Source: Epiperipatus broadwayi
Taxonomy: Eukaryota; Onychophora; Udeonychophora; Euonychophora; Peripatidae
Assembly: GCA_028023455.1 (NCBI GenBank)
Contig: JAQFVV010006246.1
Location: forward strand, 1,171,501-1,235,500
Length of the DNA stretch: 64,000 nt
Reading direction: 5' to 3'
Shown here: piece after piece, positions 1 to 16,427 of the stretch
How the letters are laid out: each line of letters opens with the position of its first letter
How positions within the stretch are numbered: position 1 is the stretch's first letter
Made by a program: the position numbers and the translations under genes
Notes under the pieces: model-generated
The model's database searches: none
Told to the model about the DNA's origin: nothing
What the model saw: only the letters and a program-made list of their open reading frames with translations

Positions 1-130
1 CACACTCTTTAATTCATTTGTTACTGACTGTTCAATTGATGTTGATAATTTATCTTTTTATATTTTTAAAAAAAATATTTAAAATTTTGGTTATTGTCTC
101 ATGTGTAATATATTGATTAATTAATGTATA
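1..130. other. AT-rich sequence, no gene seen
   Basis: The first 130 bases are AT-rich with no open frame, RNA fold or clear repeat boundary that I recognise. A short (TA) tract leads into the dispersed repeat that follows. Confidence 0.5.
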
Positions 131-3100
131 TATAATGGGATGGGGGGTAGTAGCAAGAAATGGTGGAAAAATCATCATCACTCCCAATTTATCAATATTT
201 CAAATAATTTACAAAGTATAATAAAGATAAAATATATTTAAAAGATCAAGAGATCTATGAGAACATTGAGAGATCAGAAGTTAACTCAATAGAGCAACTA
301 AAAGCATAATTATAAATTCAACCAGCATTATAATAAGTCAATATAAGTATGAGTACTACTCAAGAAAAATAACCATCCATCATCATCATTGAGGAAAATA
401 AACAAATCAGCATAATATATCAGAATAAAATCAACAGACCATCTTGTGGCTGGATTTGAACAATAAACAATATAAATCAACAGTCAACCATGTGAGTGGA
501 CCAGAAAATGGGTCTTCTTTAGACCAGGCTAACTATATGAGCCTTTGCCACCTTGGGCAATTATTTAAACATAACTTGGATGCACCATCTTAGTGCCCAT
601 CCATTAAAATACACAATAATCAGAAATCAAATCAATAATGCTGGGACATTTAAAACATGCTGATCATCATCAATGCTTTGGCCACTTAGTACCATTAATG
701 TACTGGCCAACTATAAACTTAAATTTTTAATAAGACTAAAGTAAAATAAAAAATAATAATGCATGGGCTTTAAAGAGTATCCTCTTTTGCGCCAACTAGG
801 ATGATGATTGATCATCTCCAGATGCCCCAAAGCACTAAATATACATCCCCATTTACCCGTGTCCAAAATCTAGCTCAGAGAACACAAGCTCTATTACTGT
901 ATGTGAACAAGAGATGATGGAATACAATTTTAACAATTAAATACAAGTTTATTATTAACAAAAAAAAATTAAGGTCTTATAAAAATAAAATTACACACAT
1001 ATAAACTTTCTGATTTTGATTACAATACAAAATAATAAAGTCATTACACTGTAATTTACAATATTACTATAAAATTCAAATGATCACATTGAGATTTAAA
1101 TAATTACTATTCAACATTTAAATTGTTACAATGATTTACATATATGTGCGCACAGACATGCGATTTCTAATATACAATTAATATATTTCAATTGATATAA
1201 AATAATTATAAAAAAATTGATTATATTTTACATGCCCTTTTTTAATTTATTACAATAATATTACATTTTTCTAATTAATTCCATTCCAAAAACATAGAGA
1301 AAATTTCACACATATACATGTGTATAAACAAAATATATAATTTAAAATTTAGTTTCAGTTTATAAGTTCTTTTTTTTTTTTATCAAACTAATAAAGTCAA
1401 CATTTGTTTGACAGGTCCTTATAGATTAATTATCAGCATTCTTAGACCAATTTAAAAGATTTGCTTTTACGATTTTAATTCAAACAAAATTATGCTTGCA
1501 TTTGTATATTCTTTTTTTACTGTCATTTTTTTTTAAGGAATTACCAAAACAATTTCTTCAAAATATATATATACACCTGGGTCTGTTTTTACGTGGACTT
1601 ATTTAACACGATTTTGAAGTTACGCGATTTTGAAGTTCACCAGAAGTTGAACTCCGATAATGCGCTATTACTTTAAATAATAAATTTCGCACACTTACGT
1701 TATATTAAAAGTAATAGCACATTATTGGAATTGACTTTCATCTTAGTAATTTAAATATTTTCAGTGCTTTATAATGGTAAAATTTTATGCAATAATGAAA
1801 TTAAAATCATAATTTCCACATTTTATATATACACACATTAAATTTTACAAGATTATAATGTAAATTTGTTCAAACATTGTGCATGTTAATTTTGCATTTT
1901 AAATTACATTCTGTTTTTGCTTTTTAAAAAAGAACAATCAATTATTAATCATTTAGTGTCCACAAGTTTATTTTTAAAAGGTCAGTAATAGCAGTGGGCA
2001 CAATTAAATTTGACAATTAAAATCTGATTTTTAATTGTAATTAACAATTTAAAAATTACTTACGGGCGACTTGAAATTAATGTGATATGAAATTTGATTT
2101 TTAAATGAAATTGAAAATTAAAGACAAAAATAAGAATTTAATTTTTAGTTGTTAGTTTCATAAACAATTAATAAAATCATCGTCTCAAAGATTAATTACT
2201 AATTATGTTGTCACCAGAAATCCATTCACACAACATGAGTGTGAACTTAGCGCTAGTTGTATTTCCTCTGTTTGCAAACGAAAGTGTTTTTCGGCAAATA
2301 TCGATAATAATTAAAATGTGTATAAAAATGTAAATTACTGTGCTGTAAATTATGCATAAAAATATATTATTTTGAATAAAATTAAATATTATAGTTAAAA
2401 AAAGTTTGTCTTGTATCAATTTTTTTCAAATTTGAAATTTTTTATTAGTCATATTTTATTTCCTTATTTTTTTTTTTTGCGCAAATTTTAAAGTAATTTT
2501 ACGTTGGTGCTTTGCTTTTACACGAATTTTGAAAAATCACAGACCACATCCCCCATTTTTCAATGTAAGTTATGTCTATTTTTGCGCGATTTCGTTTGCG
2601 CGTGTTTTCTGAGGAACCTATCTATCACATAAAACGAGACCAAGGTGTATATCAAATCATCTTTCTTTTTGACATTTGACTTAAGCAAATTATTTACGTG
2701 TTTTGTTTTAAGTTATTAATTTATAATCTTATAAGTTGTTTCAAGAATTATTAAAATATAATAACTCACTGTATATACACGCAATGTATTTATCTGTGAT
2801 TCTCTGTGCGTATAAATAAACAGCAGCATAAGTACACCGATTTCTTCAAGTTTTCTCTTGGTAGGCTTGTTTTTGGTCCAGCAGAAAAAAATATAATTTC
2901 AGGTTTCTTGTCATCATCAGGTAAAAGTACGTAATTCATGTAAAATCTTGGTCTGAAGTTGGTTTCTTTCTGTCTAGGATTGTTCCAGGCAAGCAGCTGT
3001 TTTGATTTAATAAATTTTAGACAAGCAACTATCCTCTCTGTTTAAGGCTATGAATTACAGCACAAAGAAGTGGGTCATTTTCTCCAAATGAATTCAATCT

Positions 3101-3640
3101 CCTGAGAAGGAAATATTTGTAGCTTCTAAATCTAATGTCCTGCTTTCAGCTGTATCAATTCATGGTAGCTATTCTGCCAACTCTCTGCTACAGCCAACAA
3201 CATACTGCTCTCTTCAAAATCATTATCCAAAACTGGAGCTAATTTGTTATCAGCCCTTTTATAGACTCATCTAAGGTGATAACAGCAGCTTGATTAAAAA
3301 CAGAGTTTTTATTTTTATCTCAATCCCTTTAAAAACATATACATGTTTTTATTTAGGGGATTTTTCATAGATAAAAATTTTGTTTAATTAATTAAAAAAA
3401 ATTTCAAAAACAAGTATTGTGTTTTTACATTTCACAATCAGAATTACAAATAATATTTATCAGACCTTTTTAAAATATTTAATTTTATAATAAAATATTA
3501 CCTTAAACCCAGAGTAATTTAACCCTTTACTTATCATTATTTTATTTTAGGAAATATAGAAAAATATTTACAAAAATGTATTCTGTGTTTATTTCTACTT
3601 TTCCTTTACTTTATATATATATATAAGCACACACACTATA
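131..3640. repeat. Non-coding dispersed repeat family Z, copy 1
   Basis: This long non-coding block shares many aligned stretches, in the same order, with 59769-62025. Shared landmarks include a stretch around 655-720 containing CATGCTGATCATCATCAATG and CTTAGTACCATTAATGTAC (matching 60150-60205), a segment near 940-1080 (matching 60420-60550), and the last bases, TTTCTACTTT before a (TA)n tract (3590-3625, matching 61990-62025). It begins after a short TA tract with TATAATGG. I see no intact or decayed protein in it; a 75-codon minus-strand frame at 2192-2419 has no recognisable content. It could be a non-autonomous LTR-type element or another non-coding transposon; the class is unknown. Boundaries are estimates. 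Confidence 0.6.
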
Positions 3641-3896
3641 TTATTACTGGTGTACTATGTAACCCAACTGGTTACAATATATATATAATATGTATATGTA
3701 TATCTTTTTGGTTGAATTTATTCTTATATTATTTGTCTTGATTTACTTGTCTTAGTATTTATAGTAAAGTAATGTATTTTATTATTATTATTGTTATTTT
3801 TGTTGGTGTTTTTGTTTTTGGTTTGTAATTAATAATTTAAGAAAGACTCCTAGTTCAAGTTTATCTTGTTTGGAGTATTTCTTTTTTTTTTATTAT
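3641..3896. other. AT-rich spacer, no gene seen
   Basis: AT-rich sequence with TATATA tracts and TTATTATTATTG runs between the family Z repeat and the compound microsatellite. No coding signal seen. Confidence 0.5.
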
Positions 3897-3995
3897 AAGT
3901 ATTGTTTGATTAATAATAAATAAATAAATAAATAAATAAATTATTATTACTATTATTATCATCATCATCATCATCATCATCATTATTATTATTAA
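3897..3995. repeat. Compound microsatellite (AAAT)n / (TTA)n / (TCA)n
   Basis: Consecutive short tracts of AAAT, TTA/TTAC, TCA and TTA run without interruption into the start of a plus-strand LINE fragment. The combination of TTA and TCA units is the same as the tails of the minus-strand LINE copies downstream, so it may be the remains of another element tail. Confidence 0.85.
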
Positions 3996-4405
3996 GTATA
4001 GGGATTTGAAATATTTTTATAAAATTGTTAATAAACAAGTTATTTTATCAGATATAGTTTCAACTATTTCCATTAGGTCTTTGAGTTATGATACTAGGTC
4101 TATTTATATATATCAGATTCAAACATGTCATTCTAATATTCTTAAATTTTCTCCTTTATTTAGGTTACCCTCTTTATATAATCAGACTGGGAGTAACCTT
4201 AATCTGTGTGACATTGATTATAAGAAATTTTGTAATCTTATTAAACTTAAATGTTATGTTTGATTTTGTCTTTTAAATTTTACTTTATTATGTATACATT
4301 TATGTTTTAATTTTATGTTATATGATTTATTTTCACTTTTATTCTATGTGCAAGCTGTAATTGGCTTTATGCTGTTGTTTAGCACTTAAATAAATGAATT
4401 GAATT
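3996..4405 (+). mobile_element. 3' end fragment of a plus-strand LINE
   Basis: A short frame (4006-4263) ends in a stop and is followed by about 140 bases of AT-rich 3' UTR. The UTR finishes with a motif common at non-LTR retrotransposon ends, TTAGCACTTAAATAAATG, and a short duplicated AATTG tail at 4391-4404. The final residues, with an LFRLPSLYN-type motif, resemble the extreme C-terminus of some LINE ORF2 proteins, but this is weak. Its start abuts the compound microsatellite, which suggests 5' truncation. It could instead be unrelated AT-rich sequence; the 3' tail is the best evidence. Confidence 0.45.
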
Positions 4406-7661
<3,256 letters not shown>

Positions 7662-8028
7662 TTTCAAAGCAAAACTTTATTGAGTCTAAAAAGTTACAGA
7701 GTCACATATAGTACTATATTGGTTTGTTACAAATGTAAAACAAATTACAACAAAATTTCAGTATGTAAGTCTATCAATTCTGCATACTTTCTTTCTTGTT
7801 TCTAAATTTGGTCTTCTATTTAGTTCAGTTTATGTTTGCATCTCTTTGAAGTCGGAAAAAAAGATGATGTTGAAAATGTCATCATCTATCATATTAGACT
7901 TTATATTTTATAGACTGGATCTTTGTTTCTAAGTGTGACCATGTGGCTGCAAACACATCTGGTTGAGCTAGGATGCTGTCTCTTTTTCTGATCAGTTCTA
8001 GTTTTATTGAATATGTTGCTGGGTGGCA

Positions 8029-11000
8029 TCAAGGGTTATTAGCAAGTGCAAAAGTGCATCTGGTACACCAGTAGGCATAAAGGCTATATGTTGCTGCACG
8101 AATAGCAGGGATGTTGCCTTTTTTAAATGTATTTATTATTTCATCAATTGAAATGATAGCCTTTCTGTATGTGGTAAACATTGTGTGACGTATTGTTTCT
8201 AGTGCACTGCAGGAATGAAGAAAATGATCTTGTGTCTCTTCTTCTCTATGACATAGCCCACACATGGGGTCTATATTTGTGTAGAATCTACGAAATCTGA
8301 GGAAATGTGTTGTGGGTAGAGCATTAAGATTAAGCTTAAGTAGAAAATCAAATAATTTTAGTTCTAATGACCATTTTCTGAATTGTTGCAGTAGTTGTCT
8401 GTTGTCTATTCCAAAAACTGATGGATGTAGATTAGGTGTCTGGTTTGGGTTTAGTATATTATAAATGTCCCAGTATGTATACTTGTTGTCATTATTGAGT
8501 GCTATTTTGTTGTATATTGGCTTGAGTTCTTCAATCAGTGAGGATGGATATCCATATGAAGGGGGTGGTCTGTCTGTGGGTATTATACTAATTACACACT
8601 CCAGGTCTGGAAATCTTTTTATGGTTGCTGTTATTAGATTTACTGATTTCTGTGTGTAAAAAACATTGATTGTATGGAGTCCAAGTCCATTGCTATGTGG
8701 TGGTCTGCTCAGATTTTTTAAAGATATTGCCACTGTCTTTCTCTTCCATATTAATTTGTTAAAGATTGATGAGATTTTTGATATGAATGTTTTTGCAAAT
8801 TTGATTATAGGTGTGTAGTAGATAATTTTTGTAATTATAAGTTGATTAAATAGTGCTACCTTTGCGTATATTGACAGGTATGACTTTTCAAGTGAGGTTG
8901 TGATTTTTTCAGCATCTTTTTTTAATTTATTTTGAAATTTTTTGCCTCATTCCGTTGGTTCCAAGGTAGAATGGGAAACCAAGGAAAGCAGATGGTTTAC
9001 CATTAAACATCTCTGTACAGTGCTTGCCTGTGTATATTGATCATGCAGCAGTTTTATTTGTGTTAATTTTTAAATTAAAATTTGAGGTATAATTCTTGAT
9101 TATCTCTTGTAATATGGGGAGGTTCTTTTTAGAGGGGAGAAAAATGGTTACATCATCCATATAGGCTATACATGATATATTTAAAGCAGTGTTTGGGATT
9201 TGAATGCCTTTTATTTTTTTCTGTATCTCTATTAATAGAGGATTTATAAATATTGTAAAGAGCAAGGCACTGAGGGGGGGGATCCTTGTGGGATAGATTG
9301 ACTTGGTCTGAAGGTTGGTAAATTTTTCCCATTCAATGTGATGTGAATTTCATGGCTGAGTAGCAGATTGGCTATTATATATAGTAGGGATGGAGGCATT
9401 GTTGTTTTTTTCAGCACATCTAATAATTTGGCTATAGGCACTGAGTCAAATGCTGCCTCAATGTCTAGTTGAACTATAATTGGTGCATATTTCTTTTTTT
9501 TTTTACTACTTCGATTATTGTTTTGTACATTAAGGCACCCTGGCCAATGGATGATCCGTTTTTTGCATATTGTGCTGATGATAACACAGGGAGTATATGT
9601 TGTTCTATTTTCTCCTTTATTACTCTTTCAAGAATTTTTATTCCTAAAGGTCCCATTGAAATTGGTCGTAGATTAGATAAAGATGATATTGCTGTTAGTT
9701 TTTTGTTAAATGGAACCATTGCAATTGGGTATAGACTTTGTATGTTGTAAATTTTTTGAGATATGTAATTGGCTAAATCACACAGGTATTTGGCTGTGAA
9801 GTGACTAAGATGTTTGAACACAAATTTTGGAATTCCTTGTGGTCCTGGGTGACATCTGTTTGTTATTGTTGCAAGTTGAAATACAATTTCAGTTGTTTTT
9901 ATTGGTGTGTCTGTTTCAGGGTCTCCAAATATGTCTTCATTTGGTGTGTACACTCTTTGTTTTTGCAGTTTTTTTTTAAAGTGGTGATATATTGGGTTTA
10001 TCATGTTGCATCCAGCTGTTATAGAGCCATCTATTTCAAGTGCCATTGGCACTCTGACTGTGGATGGGTATCCCAGTGCCCACCGTATGTATGCTCTGGT
10101 CCAAGTGTGTTGTTGGGTAAGGTATATTTTTTACTTTTTTATTGCTACATATTGCTTTAGTGTGTTGCATGTATTGTTGTACATTTCTGTAAGTTTTTTT
10201 TATTTGTGTTTGATTATCTGTAGTTGGTCTGGAAATGGTTATTCTTTTATGTAGTTCATCTGCCAAAGCTAATAATCTGATGGGGGGTGTTGAATTGCAG
10301 GTAATATGATTGATATTGAAAGAAAGTATATTGGTGAATGCTATATTCTTTTGCACTGGATCGAGTGACATGTTTTGAAGTTTTTGGAGCGTTATATATG
10401 TTTCTGAATATAGGAATTCAGTTGTTTGTGCTGGAAGAAGTATTTGCATAGTCTTTTGAAGGGCTATTGTTGTATTCTGTATTTTTGTTAGGTCGATGGT
10501 GATGAACTGGGCAGCATGATCTGAGATTATAGATGGACAGAGTTCAAGATTAAAATAATGATGTAACATTGGTTAGTAGAAACACAAATCAATAAGTGAC
10601 TTATATCTATTGTTATTAAAAGATATTGAGTTTAATGGGAGAAAACCTTCAGCACTCATAAGTGGGATTGTTATTTGATGGATCCATTTGGCAATAAAAG
10701 TTTGGTAGGTCAGGTTGAAATCTCCCAGGAGTATTATGGGATTTGATGTTGCTGTAAGCATTGAATTTATTGTTGCTATTATTCTGGAGATGATGACAGG
10801 GTCTGGTGGTATATAGACAAATACTAGGTTAAGTGTGATATTTTTATGATGGAGTGTTATTATGATAAGCTTAGAGTCAATATATATAATTTTAAAAGAA
10901 TCAAAAGGGCAGTTGTGGGATATAATTATATCTGTGCCACCTGATGGTGATGATGATTGCCTTGAGCAGGCACAAAACCCTTGGCTGACTAAATATTTTG

Positions 11001-11148
11001 AAGGACCAATTTGAGAGCCACTGTATATTTTTGTTTCCAATAGCCCCAGTATGTGTGGTTGTGTTGTATGTAACCATTTTTTGAGTTCAAAGAGTTTTTT
11101 GATGACATTTAAGCCTCTAATGTTTAGAGATCCAATTTTTATCTTCAT
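8029..11148 (-). pseudogene. E2 ORF2: endonuclease, reverse transcriptase, zinc motif
   Basis: The ORF starts with MKIKIGSLNIRGLN, a typical endonuclease start (10573-11148), with catalytic-type motifs GLLETKI and LLGDFNL; a stop follows CFY, and SDHAAQ (the endonuclease SDH box) continues at about 10530. The RT runs from about 10050: CHPGPQGIPK, PFNKK, LRPIS, LDIEAAFDS (motif A, about 9443-9470), IPQGSP (motif B, frameshifted) and YMDD (motif C, about 9152-9163). The end (8029-8733) has CGLCHREEETQDHFLHSC, resembling RT-associated zinc-binding motifs, then NPRRHP-like residues in other copies. All key RT residues are still present, but at least one stop and several frameshifts break the frame. 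Confidence 0.9.
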
Positions 11149-11419
11149 GTTACAGGATAATTTTATAACAGGGTATTGATTTTTTAATTCTAAATTTTTG
11201 TTTATATTGTAGTAGATGGATGCTGATACATATTTAAGACATGGTAGGGTTTATTATCAGTTTTTCTTTCATTTAATATTGATTCAGACTCTATACATGC
11301 AATTTGTGATAAAACTGAACAGTTGTCCATTTGTTGTTGGCTTAAATCCATTTCTATTTCATCATTTTCTAAGTTGTATATGTCTGATGAGTTGTGCTTT
11401 TGGTCTGTTTTTTTGCCTT

Positions 11420-12789
11420 TTAGGATTCATGGTTTTTAGGTGGTCTACCTGGCTTTCTTTTTCCCTCTGGTGTATTCTCTTGAATGGGTGGAAGAGGGGA
11501 TTCTATTGCATCCATTATGTTTGATGCAGTTTTGTTTATTATTGTGGTTTGTTTTATTATTGGTGTACTTATATTATCTTGATTTATATTTTCATTATAT
11601 AGCTGTGTGTGTTTATTTTTTGTTTGCTGATTTTTACTTGGTACACATTTTGTTTTATTGAGTTGCTGATCCTGTGATGTAATTACTGCATTTTGTGTTG
11701 TAGTTTCTTGAGAGTTATTTTCGTTTGAATCTTGGGTGTCTATGTTAGTTTTTGTGTTATTATTTTTTTGGTTAGTTTTTGGGATTGGCAATTCTGTTCC
11801 GTAATCATTTTTGTTCGTGGGTGTTTGAACCTGTATTTTTCCGGTTTCTGTTATTGGGTTGTCAATTGATGTAGTGTTATTAGAATTTTTTTTTCATCAT
11901 CACTGGGTTGTTCTGGGGAGATGATTTTGTTTTGTTCACAGTGATTGCCTTTTGTGTTATCGCACTGAGTTGATAGATGACCTCTCTGTCCACAGCCAAA
12001 ACAATGTGGTTTTAAACCTCTTATGTGAAGAGAGAGTGTTGCTTCTTGATCTGTAATTTGTGTTGGGATCGTGGCAGCATCTACATTTTTATGGAGTTTT
12101 ATTTTAAATTCAAAACGATTACTACATATCGGTATAGGTGTGTCTTTTAAATAAATTGGCTGTAGGGCAATTACTTTTCCAAATGGGTTTATCATTTTTT
12201 GAAAATCTTATAAGTTGTATTTAAGATAAGTATTTTCAAGCACTCCAGTAATAATATTTTTCCGGTTTTCATCTATAATTACGAGTGCGTAATTATCGAG
12301 TGCTAAAATAGTGGATTGAAAACGTTCTTTTTGCTGCTGAGTATAAAAATCAATGGTTATATATCGCGAATTTGGATGGTCTGCGATACAAGAAATTGTT
12401 TCTCATAGTTCATTTTGCGTAATTGCTTCATATAATAAAGCTTTTGGGAAATGATACAATGAGCATTGATTATCTGTTACTGCGAGTACTAGCAATGTTG
12501 GTGAAAAAAACCTGCGAGGCACCGTATCATTGAAACAGTCCGTCACATTTTCAAGCGTTTCTTTTGTCCAGATTGCGGCTGGGAGTTGACATTCCTCTTG
12601 AGTATGTAGATCTATATTTTTAATATCGTTTGTATTTGTTCTTCGGAAACGCGGTATTTGGGTTGGTGCTGTAATATTGCTGTTGCTTTTAAGTATTTTT
12701 GCATACGATATAGGTGATGTTGAAACTAACGATGTTGTTAATTTTGTATTGGTGCTTAACTCGCTCACGCTTGACTGGGCAGTAGCCAT
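11420..12789 (-). pseudogene. E2 ORF1: gag-like protein with CCHC zinc knuckle
   Basis: Reading begins at a methionine (12789) of MATAQSSVSELSTN and continues, with a frame change or stop near 12200-12400, to about 11420. A CX2CX4HX4C knuckle (CFGCGQRGHLSTQC) sits near 11960-12005, followed by a hydrophilic, Lys/Asn/Gln/Thr-rich tail with a GRPPK AT-hook-like motif. LINE ORF1 proteins bind the element RNA; the knuckle and basic tail fit that role. Residues such as RFRRTNTNDI are shared with the E3 ORF1. The frame is broken, so it is a pseudogene. Confidence 0.85.
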
Positions 12790-13002
12790 GATTTATTATT
12801 CTGACTCAAGTCAGTTTTTTTTAAAAAAGATATGAATACACACCGATATTTTCTTTAAAAATACTCTATTAATCTATTATATGATTTGATTTGTTCTGTA
12901 CTACGATTGTTTTGCGACTAACAAGTTGAAACAAAAGAAAAATATACTTACATCGGAGAGCTTAAAGATTGCTTCTTACCTCAGCAGAGATTTGCTGCTG
13001 GA

Positions 13003-13057
13003 TGTTGTTGTTGTTGTTGTTATTATTATTATTATTATGATGATGATGATGATGATG
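13003..13057. repeat. (GTT)n(ATT)n(GAT)n microsatellite, 3' tail of E3 at the E2 5' junction
   Basis: Plus-strand units are GTT, then ATT, then GAT, followed by GTTTCAAA. In E3 orientation this is the element tail; on its other side E2 begins directly with ATCCAGCAGC. It marks one junction of the head-to-tail LINE array. Confidence 0.95.
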
Positions 13058-13391
13058 TTTCAAAAAAGGAAGTTTATTAATCAAAGAAATACAGTTTTTT
13101 TACATTGATTTTTTTTTTTACAGTGATTTTTCCATTGGTTTTGTATACAAGCATTTTTATAGTTTTTAGTTACATGTTTTCAATGAAAAGTTATCTAGTT
13201 CTTACATAAAAAATTGTTTATTGTAGAGAGAGGAAAAAATTGTCTTTTGTATTTCCGTATTTTATTGTTATTGAATTTTCAGTGTTCTTGAATTTTTGGT
13301 GCATATAGCATTGATTGTTGTTTTATAAGAGACCATGTAATTGCATAAATATGGGGATTTTCTATTATCTTGTCTCTATTCCGTATATGGT

Positions 13392-16307
13392 TTAGAAGGT
13401 GGATGGATGCCTTCTGGGATTGTTGCCCATTAGATAGGTACACCTGGTACACCAAAAAGCATATAATACAAAGGTTGCTGCTCTAATGTTGGGTATTGAT
13501 CTGCCTTGAAAAACCTTAATTATTTGACAAATGGTCAGGTTTTGTTGGTGGTATATTGCACCCATCATTGTTCTTACATTGTGTAATGCAGTACATTCAT
13601 ACAATAGGTGTTGTAGGGTCTCTTCAGCTTTGTGGCATAGTCCACAAAAAAGTTCTATTGAAACATACATCCTTTTATGGTGTAAGAAGTATGTTGTTGG
13701 CATTGCGATAAGATTTATTTTTAGAATGAAATCAAAAAATTTTGGTTCTAGTGACCACTTTTTGTACTCATGTAGTAATTTTCATTGTTTATTCTGAGTA
13801 TTGTGTTATCATCATTTTGGTCTCTTTCCTGTTGAATTTGTTCATGAATATTCCAATATGAGTATTTGTGGTGTACATTGTTCTGTTCTGTTAAAAGCTG
13901 TTCTATATTGATGGATAGACCATTTTTAATAAGTGGTTGATTTAGTCTTTTTTTGATATTGCAACCACCTTTCTTGACCATAGAAGTTGGTTACAGATGG
14001 TTTTAATCTTTGCTTTGAAAACATTTGAGAATTTTATTATTGGTAAATAATGTTATTTTTGTCATTATAAGTTTATTTATTAGCTGGACCTTAGAATATA
14101 TATAGAGATATGTTTTTGATAGTGAGGTGACAATGCGTTGTGCTTCTTTTAATCTATTTTGTATTAAACACCTCATTCCAGTTAATCCCAGATGAAATGG
14201 GAATCCTAAAAAATGTATTGGTTTTGCTTTATAAATGGAGGTGCATGGTTTTCTGGTAAACATAGACCAAGCAGTAGTCTTTTGTTGTAATTTCGGTAAT
14301 TGTTTTTTTGAATTGAGAAAAACTGTGATGTCATCCATATAAGCCAAGCAAGCTATATATTGTGTAGTGCCAGGTACTTGAATGCCGGTAAATGTTTTTT
14401 GTATTTTTTTCTATTAAAGAGTTAATATATAGAATAAACAATAAAGAACTGAGAGGTGAGCCTTGGGATATGGATTGGGTGGGGACAAATAATGGAGAAT
14501 TTTTTCCATTTAATATTATGTGTATTTCTCTGTTGAGAAGTAGATTTGCAATGATGTACTGATGTGTCTTGGGGATAGATGTGTTTCCAAGCAATATGGA
14601 AATGTCTACTCCATCAAAATCCCTCAATATCTAGTTGAATTGCTATTGGACTATATATTTTTTTCTGTCTTGTTGAATCCAGGATTGCTTTGAATAATGA
14701 TGCCGCTTGAATTGTGGAGGAGTTTCTTTTGGCAAATTGAACTTCTGATATCAGCAGCATTATATGTTGTTCTATTGTTTCCTTTATTATTTTTTCAAGA
14801 ATTTTTATTGGCAAAGATTCCATGGAAATTGGTCTGAGTTCTGTGAGGGATGGGGTAGTTTTAGTTTTTTTGTTGAATGGCACTATTGCAATGGGATGAA
14901 CTTCCTCCACACTCCACATCCTGAATTTCTTGAGATAGGTGGTTTGCTGGGTTGCATAAATATTGTGCTGTGTATTTACTCAGGTGTTTTAGTATGAATA
15001 ATGGTATTCCAGGACTTCCTGGATGGCATCTATTTGGTATTGTATTTAGTTTTGTCAGGAAGTCATTTGTTGTGAAAGGTTTTTGTGTTTCTGCTGGTCC
15101 AAATAGCTTGGAGTGTAATTTAAGAGGTGTTTTAGATTGGAGTTTGGTTTTAAAATGCTCAAAAATAGGAAGGATCATATTGTGTCCTATATATGTGCTG
15201 TCCTTTGTTTCTATTGCCATTGGAACTTTGATGATTGGTGGGTTTCCCAGTGCCCATTTAATGTATTCTCTGGTCTATATATGTGGTTGGGTTATGCATA
15301 TTTTGCTTTTTTTGATTCTCAAATATTCTTTTAGGGTTTCACGTTTTATTGTATGTACTTGTTAAACCACGTATATACTGCTGTGTTTGGTGTGATGGCG
15401 TAATCATGGTTATTCGTTTATGAATTTCATTTGCGAGTGTCAATAATTTGGATGGTGGTGGTTAATTTTTTGTTACATGTGAGATATTGAATGATAGAAT
15501 GCTTATGTATGCCAGATATTGTTGTATGGGGTTGAGATTCATATCTTTTATTTTGTTTAGCATTATGTATGTTTCTGAGAAAACAAATTCTGGTATGGTT
15601 GTTGGAAGTAGTATTCTGATTGTTCTTGTTAGTGGGAGAAGTGATGTCTGCATTTGTGTAAGGTTTAGTGCTGAATGATCTGAGAATGCTGAGGGGGTTA
15701 ATTTTATTGCTATCTGGTGGTGCAGCATCGGGGAGTAGAAGCATAGATCGATGAGTGATGAATGACGACCATTGTGGAAAGATATTGTATTCATCAATAG
15801 GAAGCCTTCACCACTCATCAGTGGTATAGATATTTGGTGAAGCCATTTTTTTATGAATTTCTGACATGACATGTTCCAATCGCCAATCAATATTGTTGGG
15901 TTTGCTGTACTTGCTAGTATGGAGTTGATGTTCATTATTATAGTGATAATTCAGCTATCTTGAATAGGCAGGTAAACCAAAATTATATTGAGGTTTATAG
16001 TTTTATGTTGAAAAGTTGTAATTAGTAAGTTAGCATCTATGAATATAATTTTGAAAGCTGTGAAAGGGCAGTTTGTTGAAATAAGAATGCCTGTGCCTGC
16101 AGAAGGTGATGAAGAGTCTCTGGAACAGGCACAGAAACCTTCTTTGGTTAAATATTTTGCTGGGTCAATTTGTGATCCAGCATAGATTTTTGTCTCCATT
16201 AATCCAAGTATATGTGGTTGTGTAAGTGAAATCCATTGTTTAAGCGTTGTAATTTTTTGGGTAGAGTTTAAACCTCTAACATTCAAGGTGCCAATTTTTA
16301 ACTTCAT
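13392..16307 (-). pseudogene. E3 ORF2: endonuclease, reverse transcriptase, zinc motif
   Basis: Starts with MKLKIGTLNVRGLN (16307), with endonuclease boxes GLMETKI, LIGDWNM and FSDHSALN; one stop lies at about 15950. The RT has CHPGSPGIPL (about 15030), PFNKK, LRPIS, an altered motif A (LDIEGF, broken by a frameshift at about 14620), SQGSPLSSLLF (motif B) and YMDD (motif C, about 14330-14342). The C-terminal piece (13392-13703) has CGLCHKAEETLQHLLYEC and GNNPRRHP. Catalytic boxes survive except motif A; the frame is broken in at least five places. Confidence 0.9.
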
Positions 16308-16427
16308 TAAATTGGTGTTTGTTGGTTACGTTTATTTTTAGGTTTTGAATTGAGAAAAAGGTTGTTCTATAGTGTCTTCATAATTTTGTTCTGTTTCTTC
16401 ATCTATTGAGTTATTTGATTGATTATC

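Larger units (their letters stand above)
7662..13002 (-). mobile_element. E2: near full-length EN/RT LINE with CCHC ORF1
   Basis: This minus-strand non-LTR retrotransposon is about 5.3 kb plus tail. In transcription order it has a short 5' UTR beginning right at the (AAT)n(AAC)n tail of E3 (13003), ORF1 with a CCHC zinc knuckle, ORF2 with an apurinic-type endonuclease followed by reverse transcriptase and a C-terminal CxxC-H-C motif, a 3' UTR of about 350 bases, an AATAAA-type signal and the tail TTTGAAAC-(ATC)n-(AAT)n. The domain order is that of L1/Tx1-like or related endonuclease LINEs; I cannot assign the clade by eye. Several stops and frameshifts in both ORFs mean it is not autonomous. 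Confidence 0.9.

Noticed and set aside
2192-2419. Minus-strand 75-codon frame, Phe/Ile-rich, in repeat Z
   Set aside because: No domain, not kept in the second copy of the repeat, typical of AT-rich chance frames.
9469-10254. Plus-strand open frames opposite the E2 reverse transcriptase
   Set aside because: They are antisense shadows of the minus-strand RT, which has clear motifs.
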